Assembly (NCBI GenBank): GCA_030068145.1
Contig: JAPJBO010000128.1
Location: forward strand, 124,001-188,000
Length of the DNA: 64,000 nt
Origin: Diplonema papillatum
Lineage: Eukaryota > Euglenozoa > Diplonemea > Diplonemida > Diplonemidae
Reading direction: 5' to 3'
The notes beneath the pieces are model-generated. The model had not been told where the DNA came from. It ran no database searches and saw nothing but the letters and a program-made list of their open reading frames with translations. Of this stretch, positions 23,287-35,068 are shown in pieces. Within the stretch, counting starts at the first letter, position 1. Every line of letters begins with the position of its first letter. The translations under genes and the position numbers were made by a program.

Positions 23287-26200
23287 TCAAGCAATAGTCT
23301 GCGACAAGTCGAGCGGGGAAGACTCCGAGAGGGGAGACGACGTGGTGGTCGCGTTGAGCAGGTTGTCGACGTCTTCCTCCGCGAAGCTGTTGCCGTTCGC
23401 CTTCTTAACCTCGTCTTCCTCCGGGTGGTTGGCCGAATACTTCCGGTCGAGCTCCCGCTGATCTTCGTAGGAAGCCAGCAGATCGTCGAGCATATCTTGC
23501 AACTGGAACACGTCCTTTTTCTCGATGCGCAGGCTCAGCTTCGCAGGCGTTTCCGTCGGCTCGTCAAGTACGTTATTCGCTTCTTCGTCACCATCCTCCG
23601 GCGGTGGTTCGTCTTCATCATCCTCGTTCCAGAACGGGTGCTGTATTGAAGTTTGGTCAATCCTCTTTCTGCAACCCAAAAGAACAGTGCTTGTGAATCT
23701 CAAGATCCGCTGATGATGAACTCAGACACAGGCAGACTACATCATGTAGCGCGTTGATGACGTGCGGAATTGACACGAGCACGCTAAAATCCACGTGTGC
23801 CTGGCCCACAACGAGCGATCTCTTGTGATAAAGACTCTATGCGCCGAATTCAACTGATTTGAAGCTACATGAGCACAAAGTTGCGTTGCAAGAGTTGTCG
23901 GCGAGATGTGATCCTTTGCTTTCGCTGCGGGTTGCTGGCTCTGGTCTTGGGCACACCCTTACATGCCTTCTCTCTGTGGCGACATGATCTTCACGCCGGA
24001 GACAAGGTCGTGTACGCGAGAGTCGCATGGGAACTTCCCCCGCGTCGATGAACTTCTTAGTCGCTATGCACAACTATTGATACGTATGAAGTAAGAGAAT
24101 CAAGGAGATGGTTATCTCGCGGCGAGGTGTGTACTTTGCTTTTAGAGTGCACGTTCACTTACCCCCCCCCCCCTACATTTCTGCAATATGTTGTGGTCGT
24201 TGGGACTGGTTCCTGAGTTTTGAACTCGGTTGTGGGGCACACCTCTAATGCCTTCTCTGCGGTGACACGGTCTTCAGGCAGGAATTGGAGCATGCCGGAG
24301 ACGAGGTCGTAGAGGGAGCCGCACGGGTCCTTCTGCAGCAGCTTTCGCTTCGTGTCGATGAAGTCCTTGAGGTTGATCTTCGGCGGCTTCCCCGCGTGCG
24401 ACGCCAGCAGCTTCCGCACGCTCTCCGACGTGATTTGGTCGAGCCGACTCGCCGCAGGCGGCGGGCACAAGTCAATAATCTTGCGAAGCTGGTCGCGGGC
24501 CTGGTCGCCCTTCAGCAGCACTTCGCCGGTCGCCATCTCGACCAGGACGCAACCGACGCTCCAGATGTCGACCGCTGTGGTGTACTTCTTCACGCCGCAC
24601 AAGAGCTCCGGAGCCCTGTAGTATCGGGTCACCACGTACTCCGTCAAATCGTCGTCAACTTCCAAGTCGCGCGCGAGGCCGAAGTCCACGACCTTCAGGT
24701 CGCAGTCTGTGTTCACCACAATATTACTGCGGTGGTTCGGTTAGCGTTGAAAGCTTGGAAATTGAACTTTTTTTTAGAGCTAAAGTTCGCTTGAAATTCC
24801 GGGGGTTTAGGGTCTCCGTGTGAACGTTCATGAATAGGTTCTCTTAGAGCAAGAAAGGTTTTTTGTTGTAAGATTTTATAAGCACCTGCTTTGTAGGAAA
24901 TACTTGAGGTGCTTGCAACCAATATCAATCAACATGCGTGGGTTTGGTTATTCTTCAACCTTTTTTCGTTGTCAACGACAGTGTTTACTGCCGGTGTCTT
25001 CTCGTGCCGTTAGTGAGTGGTCTTTTGGGGGTTCTTTCTTTCTCCAGCGATATTTAGAGTTAAAGTTCGCTTGAAATTCCGGGGGTTTCAGGGTCTCCGT
25101 GTGACCGTTCATGAATAGGTTCTCTTAGAGCAAGAAATGTGAAAACGGGGTTTTGCCTAGAGGCTTTTCGTGTTATTTTGCAAATGCTTTGAGCTATCTT
25201 CGTGTCTGTGCTTTCAGTCGTCTTCTTAACCATGGTTAAGTTAAGAAAGCTTTTTGTTGTAAGATTTTATAAGCACCTGCTTTGTAGGAAATACTTGAGG
25301 TGCTTGCAAGCAATATCAATCAACATGCGTGGGTTTGGTTATTCTTCAACCTTTTTTCGTTGTCAACGACAGTGTTTACTGCCGGTGTCTTCTCGTGCCG
25401 TTTGTGAGTGGTCTTTTGGGGGTTCTTTCTTTCTCCAGCGTTATTTAGAGTTAAAGTTCGCTTGAAATTCCGGGGGTTGCAGGGTCTCCGTGTGACCGTT
25501 CATGAATAGGTTCTCTTAGAGCAAGAAATGTGAAAACGGGGTTTTGCCTAGAGGCTTTTCGTGTTATTTTGCAAATGCTTCGAGCTATCTTCGTGTCTGT
25601 GCTTTCAGTCGTCTTCTTAACCATGGTTAAGTTAAGAAAGGTTTTTGTTGTAAGATTTTATAAGCACCTGCTTTGTAGGAAATACTTGAGGTGCTTGCAA
25701 CCAATATCAATCAACATGTGTGGGTTTGGTTATTCTTCAACCTTTTTTCGTTGGCAACGACAGTGTTTACTGCCGGTGTCTTCTCGTGCCGTTAGTGAGT
25801 GGTCTTTTGGGGGTTCTTTCTTTCTCCAGCGGTATTTAGAGTTAAAGTTCGCTTGAAATTCCGGGGGTTTCAGGGTCTCCGTGTGAACGTTCATGAATGG
25901 GTTCTCTTAGAGCAAGAAAGGGCTATATGGTTACGGGTTGTATATTTAGAGTGCAAGTTCGCTTAGGGATCCGGGGTTTTATAGTCTCCGGGTGACCGTA
26001 GTCATAAAGGTTCCTTTAAGGTATAGTATGTTTGTGTGTATATCTTTGCTGCCTATTGCCGACTATTCGACTTACTTTAGCGCGCGCTCTTTTTTCCTAT
26101 GTGCTTTGCCAAGTCCATGGTTCTTGTGACCGACACCGAGTTCACGTTCGCGATGAAAGCGACGTCGGGCCCCCCACGTGCATACGTGTTTAGCATTGAG

Positions 26201-29200
26201 TTCTTTTAAGTACATGAACCACATGCACTGTTTAGCATTGAGTTCTTTAAGGTGCAAGTGCCATCAAGGGAGGCGAGCACAATGTTTAGCAGGGGTTGCC
26301 ATGTAGCCCGTATCGGTCTAGTGTCCTGGTAGTTGTTGCCTTGGCGGCAGTCTGATTGTTATCTGTGTCTTCTATTACGTAGTTGTGTGCTAAAGGGACT
26401 TATAGAGCTGATGGTTTTTTTTTTTTTGAAAGGGCGGTTAGGACCTTATGCAGCCCATTTTCTCCTTCAGACTAGACACCAAGCCCATTTTCTCTGGTGA
26501 GTCTTAATGCAGGGGGGGTCCGGGGGGCACCGCCCCCCTGGAGACGGTACGGTACATGGCACTTCAGATTCTGTCTTGTTCGGAACCTGTAACAGAAACT
26601 GATGCCTGGTAACAGGCGAAAATTCGAAATCTTGTAGATAGTTTATGGGGGGTCCAGGGGGCACCGCCCCCTGGGAGACGGTATGGTACATGGTGCCTCA
26701 GAATCTGATGTCCTGGCTAAGGCAGGACCTTCTGCAGCGTGTCCTCCAGAAGACATCTAGCCTACTGATGCTTGTTCTGATGAAAGGTCTCGCCCCTCTT
26801 CAGTAGCACAGCCAGAATAGGAGAAATAATTCCCACTACAGACACCCAAAACCTCTGCCCAACCCAAGATTACAGACACCAAACTCCTGCCCAACCCAAT
26901 CCGAGGTAGTGTAAATCAACCCAACCTCCCACCTGCTTTTCGATTTTTTTTTTTTTTTGGGTGAGTTACCTCACCCAACCGCTGCAGTGCATAACCCCCT
27001 GAGGGCGGTATTGGGCTGTTCGTTGCTCGCCACAGCCTAGGCACTCTGGGTACACTATTAGCTGCTGCACCACGAACGCGCTGCCAACTGTCTCTCTTTA
27101 AAAAAACGAGCTTGATTATTGATTGATTTGTTTGTGTGTGCGTGCGTAACCCCTGTTTTAAGTGAGCTAGCACAGCAAGCTGCCATCCGACGTTTTTTGG
27201 ACACGCCGGTGACGTAGAAAATACTCGAGGGGCTGCCTTGTGCTTACTTCGAATGAGGCTAGAGGGGGAGAAACAATACAACTACAAAATGGGTCTTTTT
27301 TGTTGAACGCTTACGCCCGCCACTGAACCCAGATTCACCTGTGTTTCGTTCGTGTGGGCTACAGCACATTTACCTCCTTTGATCTTTTGCAGCCTCCTCA
27401 AGTATTTCCTACAAAGCAGGTGCTTGTACAAGAAAAAAGATACACGCAAGAACATACCTGGGTTTGACGTCCCTGTGAATGATGCCGCAGCTGTGGATGT
27501 ACGCCATACCCCTGAGGAGTTGCGTACCGAAATACCGTATGTAGTCACTGGGCAGGGCAATGTGGAGCTTGAGACAGCCTGCGAGGTCCACTTCGAGAAG
27601 CTGTGTTGAGGGACAAGCATTCTTGAAGTCACCGACAACTTCGGAAACGGCGTTCCTGCACAACCGTTCGCGGACGAAGAATCGTAGTTTTAATGCTTAG
27701 GCAGAACCCTGCCTCTTACGCACGATTGATGCTAGCATCAAGTCTTCTTCGAAGAAGGTAGTTTTGTGCATGCGTGGGCGTTTGTTGTGCTATGTCGGAC
27801 AGAAAAATGCCAAGACCGCAAAGCTAGTGTTCGCAACGCTGCACCTCCGTTGGGTGTAGACACGTCGAAAAACAATCAATTAGATGTGTCCTTTCCGCGG
27901 CCGGGAGCAAAATCCACACGCTCTGAATGGCACACACCTGAGATACAATGTAAAGGTCGTGCGTGTTCGACTCGGTAGTAACAGTGCGAGCCGAAAAGAG
28001 GTCGAGTAGCGAGATGACGTTCGGATGATTGAAGTACTTCAAAGTCGCAACCTGTTGGATGTGTGTGTAAGATGTAAATAAGTCAAACGATCTGCGGGCA
28101 CTTGGAATTCCGCGGTTCTGAAGTTCGACTTCAGGTTGTCCTGAATGTGTGTCACGCAATGGAGGTGAGCTATATCAAAAACTTCATCCACGATCACGCG
28201 ATCAAGCCCTGTCCGTCTGTACCTCCCAACCCAGTCAAACGATATGCGGGCATTTTGGAGGAAGGGGCGTCAAGCCTCGTTGTCTTCATGCATCCCGGGA
28301 AAACCCGCCACAGCAACCGGAAGCACTCGGGAGGCGGGGTTAATGCGAACAAGTGACCTCTCATTTCTTCCTTGGGGAAAGTCCCGTCAGCAGAAAGCAG
28401 ACACTACAAAGCAGGTGCTAATACAAAGAAACAGGCAAGGCAGGCAGGTAGGACCTGCCCTACCTGAGCCTTTCCGCACCAGTATGTAGAAGTAGTTTGA
28501 ACTTGATATGCAGCAACAATCTGTGCACAAGCCGCGACAGACTACCTCTTTGCACGCGTCGTGTTTCGGTCGCTTCTTGTCCCGCGTACTGTTTGTCTCT
28601 GTAGTAGTAGTAGTAGTAGTAGTAGTATGTGTCGTCTGCCGAAGCAGCCGGAGACAGCAGGCGCAGGGGGCAGGCCTTGCTTTACTTTTCTCTTCTTCAT
28701 GGAGACCCGCCCCCGGCACCCCGACTGTCCAATCACGGTCGCGAAAGATTTGTGCCTATTGTGATGAGGTGGTTGACCAGGCCCCCACGAAGTCTTATAC
28801 ACAACACGGCTGCAACACGAGGATGCAGCCGTGCTTAGGTGTGCACTCAGCCACCACAGGTCATTGGCTGCTAAGCAGCCCTTCGTTCCGCGTCGCGTCA
28901 AGTACAAGATGCTGGCGGTTGGGGGATCGGCGACCGCAACTTAATTAAGGTGCGGTCAACAGTGTCGCCTTGTGAAGGCCCCCCCATGAACCGTTCCGCA
29001 GGTAGGGCCGCTGCCTACTGCCTACCTGGCCGCCCTGGCACGACAACACAGACGTGTATTCCGCTGTCAGACTCACTACCTCCAGTTGGGATCTGATGAG
29101 CGAACATTCAACAACTTTCACTTCATCCCGCTCACCGGTCCTGTGACCCACTTTTACTCGGGTTCTTCGGGGCAGACGCCGAGAATAGGTCTTCTGCTCT

Positions 29201-29750
29201 ACTTTTGTGGCGTTTCGGAAGATGATTGCTTGTCGTAACTGTGTCCCCATGTCGATCTGGCTTTTGGCGATGCTACAGAGTATGCACACCTCACAGTTTC
29301 TCACTGGCGTTGTGGTGGATGGAGGGTGACCTCGCCCAAGCTCGTTTCCCCGGGTTAAGGCAGTCACTCAACACTTCCCTTGCGCTAGCGCTATCAGTTA
29401 CAAAGACGTGCTCTTACTTCTCCCTTTCTTCTAGGCAGTTCTCGTCAGACAATACGAAGAGCAGAAACTCCCTACCTGGCCGCCCTGGCACGACAACACA
29501 GTATGCACACCTCACGAAGTACGCGCCGGAGCTGGAGCAGCTGGTCGGTCGAGGTCGGCTCGCCGCGGCTGGCTCTGTTGGGGAGAGCTATCTTTTTGAT
29601 CGCGACGTGGGAGTCGATCGCTTTGTCCATCGCTTTGCACACGGTCCCGAACTGGCCGTTGCCGATTTTGCTCTCGAGCTGGTACCGCGCGGGGACCGAG
29701 AAGTGGGTGTCATTGCCGGGCACGGAGTAATTCTTCCAGCCTTCCGGCAT
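23287..29750 (-). CDS. Mitogen-activated protein kinase, TEY type (5 exons)
   Basis: Exons are 29750-29511, 28051-27938, 27600-27458, 24726-24243 and 23640-23287, giving 444 aa with GT-AG junctions and the frame kept. Visible landmarks: glycine loop G30-N-G32-Q-F-G35, VAIKK with catalytic K52, alphaC Glu E80 at the exon 1/2 border, HRDVK with D162, DFG at 180-182, activation loop T194-E195-Y196 followed by VVTRYYRAPELL, and the CMGC insert. The kinase domain ends with HPFW at the start of exon 5. The acidic C-terminal tail (about 110 aa) has a likely coiled segment and could act as a docking region (inference). The role is a cytoplasmic/nuclear Ser/Thr kinase activated by dual phosphorylation of T194 and Y196; the pathway cannot be deduced. 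The start ATG gives a normal short MAPK N-terminus. Intron 3 (24727-27457) carries tandem 391-bp units, and intron 4 holds a decayed copy of the end of exon 4. Confidence 0.92.
23950..24056 (-). pseudogene. Decayed copy of the 3' end of MAPK exon 4, inside intron 4
   Basis: Plus-strand phrases such as CACACC..TAATGCCTTCTCT, GCCGGAGACAAGGTCGT and CGTCGATGAA match the exon 4 end and donor area (24235-24365), with internal deletions. The copy lies 190 bp downstream of the real exon in transcript order. The frame is lost. Confidence 0.65.
24773..25950 (+). repeat. Tandem 391-bp units in MAPK intron 3
   Basis: Units start at about 25051, 25442 and 25833 (the last truncated), each with TTTAGAGTTAAAGTTCGC, an inner segment around GTCGTCTTCTTAACCATGG, and GGTCTTTTGGGGGTTC at the end. 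A first unit at 24773 lacks about 115 bp of the inner segment. The array ends about 45 bp from the exon 4 acceptor. A single related inner segment lies at 22200-22320. Confidence 0.93.
25945..26330 (+). repeat. Dispersed repeat R1, diverged copy with internal expansion
   Basis: R1 start (TTTAGAGTGCAAGTTCGCTT), the GACCGACACCGAG and CGGGCCCCCCACGTGCATA blocks, then two copies of GTTTAGCATTGAGTTCTTT and the GGGGTTGCCATGTAGCCCGT end. It is in MAPK intron 3, next to the 391-bp units, which also start with R1 sequence. Confidence 0.85.
26512..26735. repeat. Tandem pair of GC-rich hairpin segments in MAPK intron 3
   Basis: Two units about 133 bp apart, each with GGGGGGCACCGCCCCCCTGG or similar, then GAGACGGTA.GGTACATGG. 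A related reversed segment lies at 12925-12980. Confidence 0.8.
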
Positions 29751-32219
29751 CCTCTCCTGCGTCAGCCGCCGAAGGAGAGACCAGTTCCGCGCTCAGCTGG
29801 AACCCAGCTGCGAAGCGGTCTCGCCTCGTTCTGTACCTTGCACACGGAAGGTAACTTTCCGGTGTGTGGGTGCCGCGGGGAAGGTTGTTTTTATTTTTTT
29901 TTTTTTTTTTTTTTCCCCCTCCCGCCCGACGACAGCAAGTGTCAGACTCGCGGCCGGCAGGCAGTCGATATTTCCGTGCTTTCTTTTTTCTGTGGCACGC
30001 CTCCTTTTCCGCTTCAAAAAAACGCGCGGCGTCGCGTCGACAACGTCCGGGCCCCGTGCGTCCGAGCGTCGCGCAGCGAGCCGAGGCGACCGTTCCCCGG
30101 CAGGACACACTCGGGCTCCGGCGGCACCTGTGGTTTGGATCGCCCCAAGCCGAAGAAGATAACAAACGGGGTTCGAGTCCACCGCGGTTCCGCTCCCACA
30201 CGAACGCTAGCGCGGGACGCAGGCCACCGAAGTCGGCGGGTGGGGGGGGGGGGTGGTCGTGAGCCCGCAGCGTGCACGTGCCAACCTCCGGCGCGCCGCG
30301 AGTGAAAAGTGGGGAAGGTGCGGCGAGAGGCTTCCGGGGGGGGGTTGCTGCTTATTTATGTGTTTCGAGTATTTTTTTTTTTTTTCTTTCCTATATTCTT
30401 TTTTTTTTTTCGCCGCGGCCTTTTGTTTTTTTTTTCTCGGGTTGGCCAACCCGCCTGGTGTTTGTGGTTCCGGTTGGGTTTCGACGATGCTGGCTTATCG
30501 TCTTGAGAAACATCCACCCCACCCAGGTACACATAAGATCCAAGTTCCCACGGGCTCTGGGACGATGTGAAGGATTGCGTTTTGACAGTGAGCCCCCTCT
30601 GTGACCGCCGCGACTGACGCAAAAAGAAGCGAATGCGTCATCCTGCCGGTTTTGTGTGTCGCCACTGCAGGGACTGAGCCAGTTCGTCGTGTGACAAACT
30701 TGCGGCGGGCACTGGCCAGATATCGAGAGGTGTCGTCACCCGGCTTCTTGCGCCGGGCCGCGGGTGTTTTGTCGTTGCGCTTGGCAGTGGGTGGGCCCAC
30801 GGGTGCAAGCAACAGCATGGTACAGGGTACCGCAGGGAATGGTTCAAGCTAGGTCGAATCGACGATGTTGCCTGCACCAGTGAGCAGAGCCTAAACCGGT
30901 GTTCTACGGATACCCGGAAGCTACTTGGAGACACACAACTGGCGTCGGGGTAAGTCTCCTGGAATGGGGTACCCACAGAGGGTGAGAGCCACGTATTCCC
31001 CGACAAGCCACTCCTCACCCTACAAGCTAGTGCCGCACAGCCGCACCTCAGCTCCAGCCTGCTGAGGCTGGACCCCAGCACGAAGCAGGCCGGTTTCGAG
31101 TGCATATCTCTTCATCCCACGGAGTCAACGCGCACGATAACACTCCGGCAGCGACTCCGCTTCATCTCTCGCCTTCAAACAAGACGGCCCACAAGACAAG
31201 CGTACGACGTGAGGGGGCAAGCCAGTTTCGGTATCCTTCTTCTTTTCTTTCGCCGCAGGGGGTGGAAACCCTCTGGGGTGAATGAGAAATGGAGGGCGGT
31301 TAGTTAAATAGCAGCAGAGTCTAGAGGTCCAGGGACGGTTGTGGCCGATGCAGTACCACCTCACTACGTGCGGACGAAGGCGGTAACATGCTCAAAGCGT
31401 TCACGTGTACCTGAACGTATGTGGTAGTTTGATTATAGTTTGCTATGATGACCGCTTTTGGAATGGGCATCCGAATTGGGTACGTCATCGGGCTAGATAC
31501 GTCGATCGCGTACCCGGAGGTTGTGCGTGAATACCCACGAAGCTGCGACAGCCATTCGGCTCACGCGGTCATTCAAAAGGTGGCAGCCAAGGCCGTGTTG
31601 AATACCATTTATGAACTTCCACATACACGATGTCCCCCGCAGCCATGCCCAGCTGTCTCCCAGAGTTGACTCCTGGATTCGCACTGTACCGCCTTCGAGG
31701 GACAATTGTCGAGATAGGTGTAATGTTGTACGGTGCGAGCACGAAGCATGGGCTATGACGCCATGCTCCAGAATTCTCTCCTCGCTGCCGTCTTCGGACG
31801 GCGCGCAGCCGACTCCAGTAGTGTAGCACTCTTCTCGTGCTACCCGTATTGCTGTAGAGTTGAACCAGCAAGAAGTGAGGCGCATGCGAGAACGCGTTCG
31901 GCGCCATGCCCGCTCGGAACTGAGCGGGATGGGTTCTGTCGGCTTATTCCAAGCTGCCGAACTGCCGTCGGACATGCTGTCATAGTTCACTGTGAACAAA
32001 GCGCATGGCAGGAAGATCACCTTCCCGAACCGACGCCACGGAATTGGGGATGAGGCGGGTACACGTCGACTGCATGCTCCGGCGTTTCTTTTGAAATAGC
32101 CCAATCCCAACAGGGCCAAAGAATGACAGTCGCACTTTCCTCATTCCCGAGCAAGCAGTCTGCACCAGCTGGCCCGGTGGGCTCTCTCTTTCACTGTCAG
32201 CAGGGTAAGAACAGCAAGA
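29751..32219. other. Region upstream of the MAPK gene, no gene recognised
   Basis: The first 700 bp contain long T tracts (29889-29915, 30371-30440) and a short G tract, plausibly the promoter/5' UTR area of the MAPK gene. At 31880-31990 and 32220-32340 a diverged direct repeat occurs (GCTCGGAACTGAGCGGG / GCTCGGGACTGAACG). A 208-aa minus-strand frame at 31493-32119 resembles nothing I know. Confidence 0.6.
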
Positions 32220-32760
32220 GGAAGTGAGGCGCAGCGAGTTGGCTTCTTCTCTGACGGTGAGACGCGTTCGCCACCATACCCGCTCGGGACTGAACGTTCT
32301 GCCAGCTTGCTTTCAGTAGTCGAGCTGCCGTAAGTGCGGGGGGCATGCTGCCACGGGCAGCCTGCACCCAGCGGCCACCCTCAAGCGTTGTCGAGGGAGG
32401 TGTCGTCCGGCTGCCGCACGGCGTCGGCGCGAGACCGGCGAGGAGGTGCTTGCACACGCGCCAGGACATCTGTGACGAACACCCAGTCGTCAACGGACCT
32501 CAGGCTACACAGCGGCAGCAGCAGCCCTCGGCTTGCTTTCAGCTGTCGAGCTTGAGTGCGGTGGGCCATGCTACCACAGGCATGCCAGCGGCCGCCCTCA
32601 AAAAAGAGTCGGCGCAGGTGCCAGGCACGCCGCGCCCGCTTCGCGGCGCACTCCTCCTCCAGCCGCCGCAGAACGTCCCTCTGCTGCGGCAGCAGCCCTC
32701 GGCTTGCGTTCAGCTGTCAGGCTGCCGTGAGTGCGGTGGGCCATGCTACCACAGGCATGC
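32220..32760 (-). pseudogene. Decayed fragments of the coiled-coil-like gene 3' region
   Basis: 32390-32500 repeats the 32815-33120 sequence with deletions (shared GGTGTCGTC.GGC.GCCGCACGGCGTCGG and CACACGCGCCAG blocks). 32620-32700 repeats 33260-33370 (AGGTGCCAGGCACG, GCGGCGCACTCCTCCTCC). Spacer phrases around GCAGCAGCCCTCGGCTTGC and CTACCACAGGCATGCC also recur. This indicates serial local duplication of the gene's 3' part with its flank. Confidence 0.75.
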
Positions 32761-32779
32761 CTGCACCCAGCGGCCGCCC

Positions 32780-35068
32780 TCAGACACAAGAGTCGGCAGC
32801 CCCCGACTCGTCGAGGGCGGTGTCGTCTGGCAGCCGCACGGCGTCGGCCACGCGCGCGGCCGGGCTCTTGCCGCCGTCGACGGCGCCCTTGACCTCGCCC
32901 GCCAGGCGCACGATTCCGTTCAGGGCGCGCAGTTTTTCGAAGAGCTTCGAGGCGTGGCCCGCGACGCCGTCGGCCGGGTCCCCGTCCCCACTGTCCTCCT
33001 CTTCGTCGTCCGACGGCTCCCTCGAGGCCTTGCGAGGTGGTGCTTGCACACGCGCCAGCACGTCTGCAATGGTCGTCACACCGTGGCTCTGGCGCAACGA
33101 CTCCACCCAGTCGTCAACCGACTCAGGCAACACGGCAGCAGCAGGAGGAAGGTCACGGCGAGGCGGCTCGTTTAAGGTGAGGCGTGTTTTTGTCGTTCTG
33201 ACGCTGGCGCCGCCGATCGGATCCGGGCTGGCGGCTTTCTGTCTCTTCGCGGCGCGCGCTGGCGCCGGTTGCCTGCAGGTGCCAGGCACGGGCTCGCTCA
33301 ACAGGCGGGCGAGCCGCGCCCGCTTCGCGGCGCACTCCTCCTCCAGCCGCCGCAGGACGTCCCGCTGCTGCGCCAGCAGCCCCAGCCGTTCTGCCTCGTG
33401 CCCCGCCGTCACGGGGTCGGACGGCGTCGGCGGCGGGGGGTGCGCTTCGGGGCAGTCGTCGATGAACGGCGGACGGTCCTCCGTCGCGACCAACGCCAGC
33501 TGGCTCGTTGTCTTTGCCGTCTTTTCTTCCTGCAGTGTAAGCAGCCTGTGCCGTTGGCCCGATGCTACACGTTGCGCTTCAGGGCAATCGTCGACGGACG
33601 GCGGACGTTCCTTTGTCGCGGTCAACGCCAGCTGGTTCGTTATCGTTGCCGCCTCTTCTTCTTGCTGTGCAAGCAGCCTGTGCCGTTCGGCCTCGTGGCC
33701 CGATGTTACAGGTTGCACTCCAGGGCAATCGTCGACGGACGGCGGACGGTCCTTTGTCGCGGTCAACGCCAGCCGGCTCGTCTTTGCTGCGTCGTCTACT
33801 TCCTGCAGCCCAAGCCGTTCTGCCTCGTGCCCCGCTGTTGCGGGGTCGGACGGTGTCGGTTGCGGGGGGTGCGCTTCAGGGCACGGTGGGCGTTCCTCCT
33901 TCGCGTTCAACGCTAGCTGGCTCGTCGTCTTTGTCGCCTCTTCTTCCTGCTGCGCAAGCAGCCCAAGCTGTTCTGCCTCGTGCCCCGCTGGCACGGGGCA
34001 AGGTGTCGGGGGGTGGGCTTCCGGGCGATCGTCGATGGGCGGCGGACGTTCCTCCGTCGCATTCGAAGCCAGCTGGCGCGTTGTCTTTGTCGCCTCTTCT
34101 TCCTGCTGCTGCGCAAGCAGCCCGAGCCGTCCGGCCTCGTGCCCCGCTGTTGCGGGGTCGGATGGTTTCGCCTGCGGGGGGTGCGCTTCCGGGCAATCGT
34201 CGATAGACGGCAGATGCGCCTCCGCCATGCTCAATGCCAGCGGGCTCGTTGTCTTTGCCGCCTCTTCTTCCTGCTGCTGCGCAAGCAGCCCGAGCCGTTC
34301 CGCCTCGTTACCGGCTGTCGCGGGGTCAGATGGTGCCGGGGGGTGCGCTTCAGGGCAATCGTCGACGGACGGCGGACGCTCCTCCGCCATGTCCAATGCC
34401 AGCTGGCTCGTTGTCTTTGCCGCCTCTTCTTCCTGCTGCTGCGCAAGCAGCGTGAGCCTTTCTGCCTCGTGGCCCTCGACTGCCGGGTTTTCCAGCGTTT
34501 TTCGCGGTCTAACAACCCGGTGTCGCAAAGCAGGTTGCCCATCGAGGCTGGGACTCGGGCACCGCAAGGGGCGTGCGACGGCCGCCCCCCTGCCGGCGCC
34601 CCCAGCAGCCGGTCTTTCTCGCGTTTCTTGCTGCGGTTTGGAGGCGCGGTGCCGCAGCCCCTCCGGCCGCTCGTCAACGCCGGGAGTTGGCTGGTGAAAG
34701 GGACGCAGAGCACCCACTATTTCCGCGCTGCCGCCGCCGCCGCCGGCCGCCAGGAGCCGGGGCCCCGCGTCGGCGGCTCCGAAGCGGACGAGGGCGGCGG
34801 TTTCCGCCGCCGGCGGCCGGCGGCGGCCGGTACCACCCTCCTGGGCGGAGAGGAGCTCCGTGATCATCTGCGCGTACAGCGAGTTTTGCCGCAGGCAGTC
34901 CTCCTCGCTGCGGGTCAGGGCGCTGAGCTCGTTCTTCAAAGAGACGTACCCCGTCGTGCACGCCTCGAGCTCGACGATGAGCCCGTTCCGGAGCCGCGTG
35001 TTCCGCATCGCCTCGCTCACGAGCAAATCTTGCGCGGTGGCCGCGTCGCCTTCGTAACTATACGGCAT
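32780..35068 (-). CDS. Repeat-containing, probably coiled-coil protein of unknown function
   Basis: Single open frame of 762 aa. I chose the ATG at 35068 (protein begins MPYSYEGDAATAQDLL); an in-frame GTG lies further upstream. Residues 1-90 look helical and could form a coiled coil. After an Ala/Gly/Pro-rich stretch, about seven imperfect repeats of 45-58 aa follow, each holding variants of HEAERLGLLAQQQEEEAAKT, then SQLAL, then ERPPSVDDCPEAHPP. The C-terminal third, after a segment rich in Arg/Lys, contains a charged helical segment and an acidic stretch (DDEEEDSGDGD). No enzyme domain is recognised. The repeats resemble protist cytoskeletal or surface coiled-coil proteins only in general character, so no function is assigned. 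The stop is TGA at 32782-32780. Decayed copies of its 3' part lie directly downstream (32220-32760). A 713-aa frame on the other strand is treated as a shadow. Confidence is moderate because the support is composition and repeat conservation, not homology. Confidence 0.62.
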   Translation of the reverse strand: MPYSYEGDAATAQDLLVSEAMRNTRLRNGLIVELEACTTGYVSLKNELSALTRSEEDCLRQNSLYAQMITELLSAQEGGTGRRRPPAAETAALVRFGAADAGPRLLAAGGGGGSAEIVGALRPFHQPTPGVDERPEGLRHRASKPQQETRERPAAGGAGRGAAVARPLRCPSPSLDGQPALRHRVVRPRKTLENPAVEGHEAERLTLLAQQQEEEAAKTTSQLALDMAEERPPSVDDCPEAHPPAPSDPATAGNEAERLGLLAQQQEEEAAKTTSPLALSMAEAHLPSIDDCPEAHPPQAKPSDPATAGHEAGRLGLLAQQQEEEATKTTRQLASNATEERPPPIDDRPEAHPPTPCPVPAGHEAEQLGLLAQQEEEATKTTSQLALNAKEERPPCPEAHPPQPTPSDPATAGHEAERLGLQEVDDAAKTSRLALTATKDRPPSVDDCPGVQPVTSGHEAERHRLLAQQEEEAATITNQLALTATKERPPSVDDCPEAQRVASGQRHRLLTLQEEKTAKTTSQLALVATEDRPPFIDDCPEAHPPPPTPSDPVTAGHEAERLGLLAQQRDVLRRLEEECAAKRARLARLLSEPVPGTCRQPAPARAAKRQKAASPDPIGGASVRTTKTRLTLNEPPRRDLPPAAAVLPESVDDWVESLRQSHGVTTIADVLARVQAPPRKASREPSDDEEEDSGDGDPADGVAGHASKLFEKLRALNGIVRLAGEVKGAVDGGKSPAARVADAVRLPDDTALDESGAADSCV

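Noticed and set aside
29226..30305. 359-aa plus-strand frame
   Set aside because: It overlaps MAPK exon 1 in antisense and then runs through T-rich low-complexity sequence.
31493..32119. 208-aa minus-strand frame upstream of the coiled-coil-like gene
   Set aside because: No recognisable motif or paralogous copy, and its composition is like surrounding non-coding DNA.
32556..34697. 713-aa Ser/Ala-rich frame on the plus strand
   Set aside because: It is the antisense shadow of the 762-aa minus-strand gene; the GC-rich sequence keeps it open.
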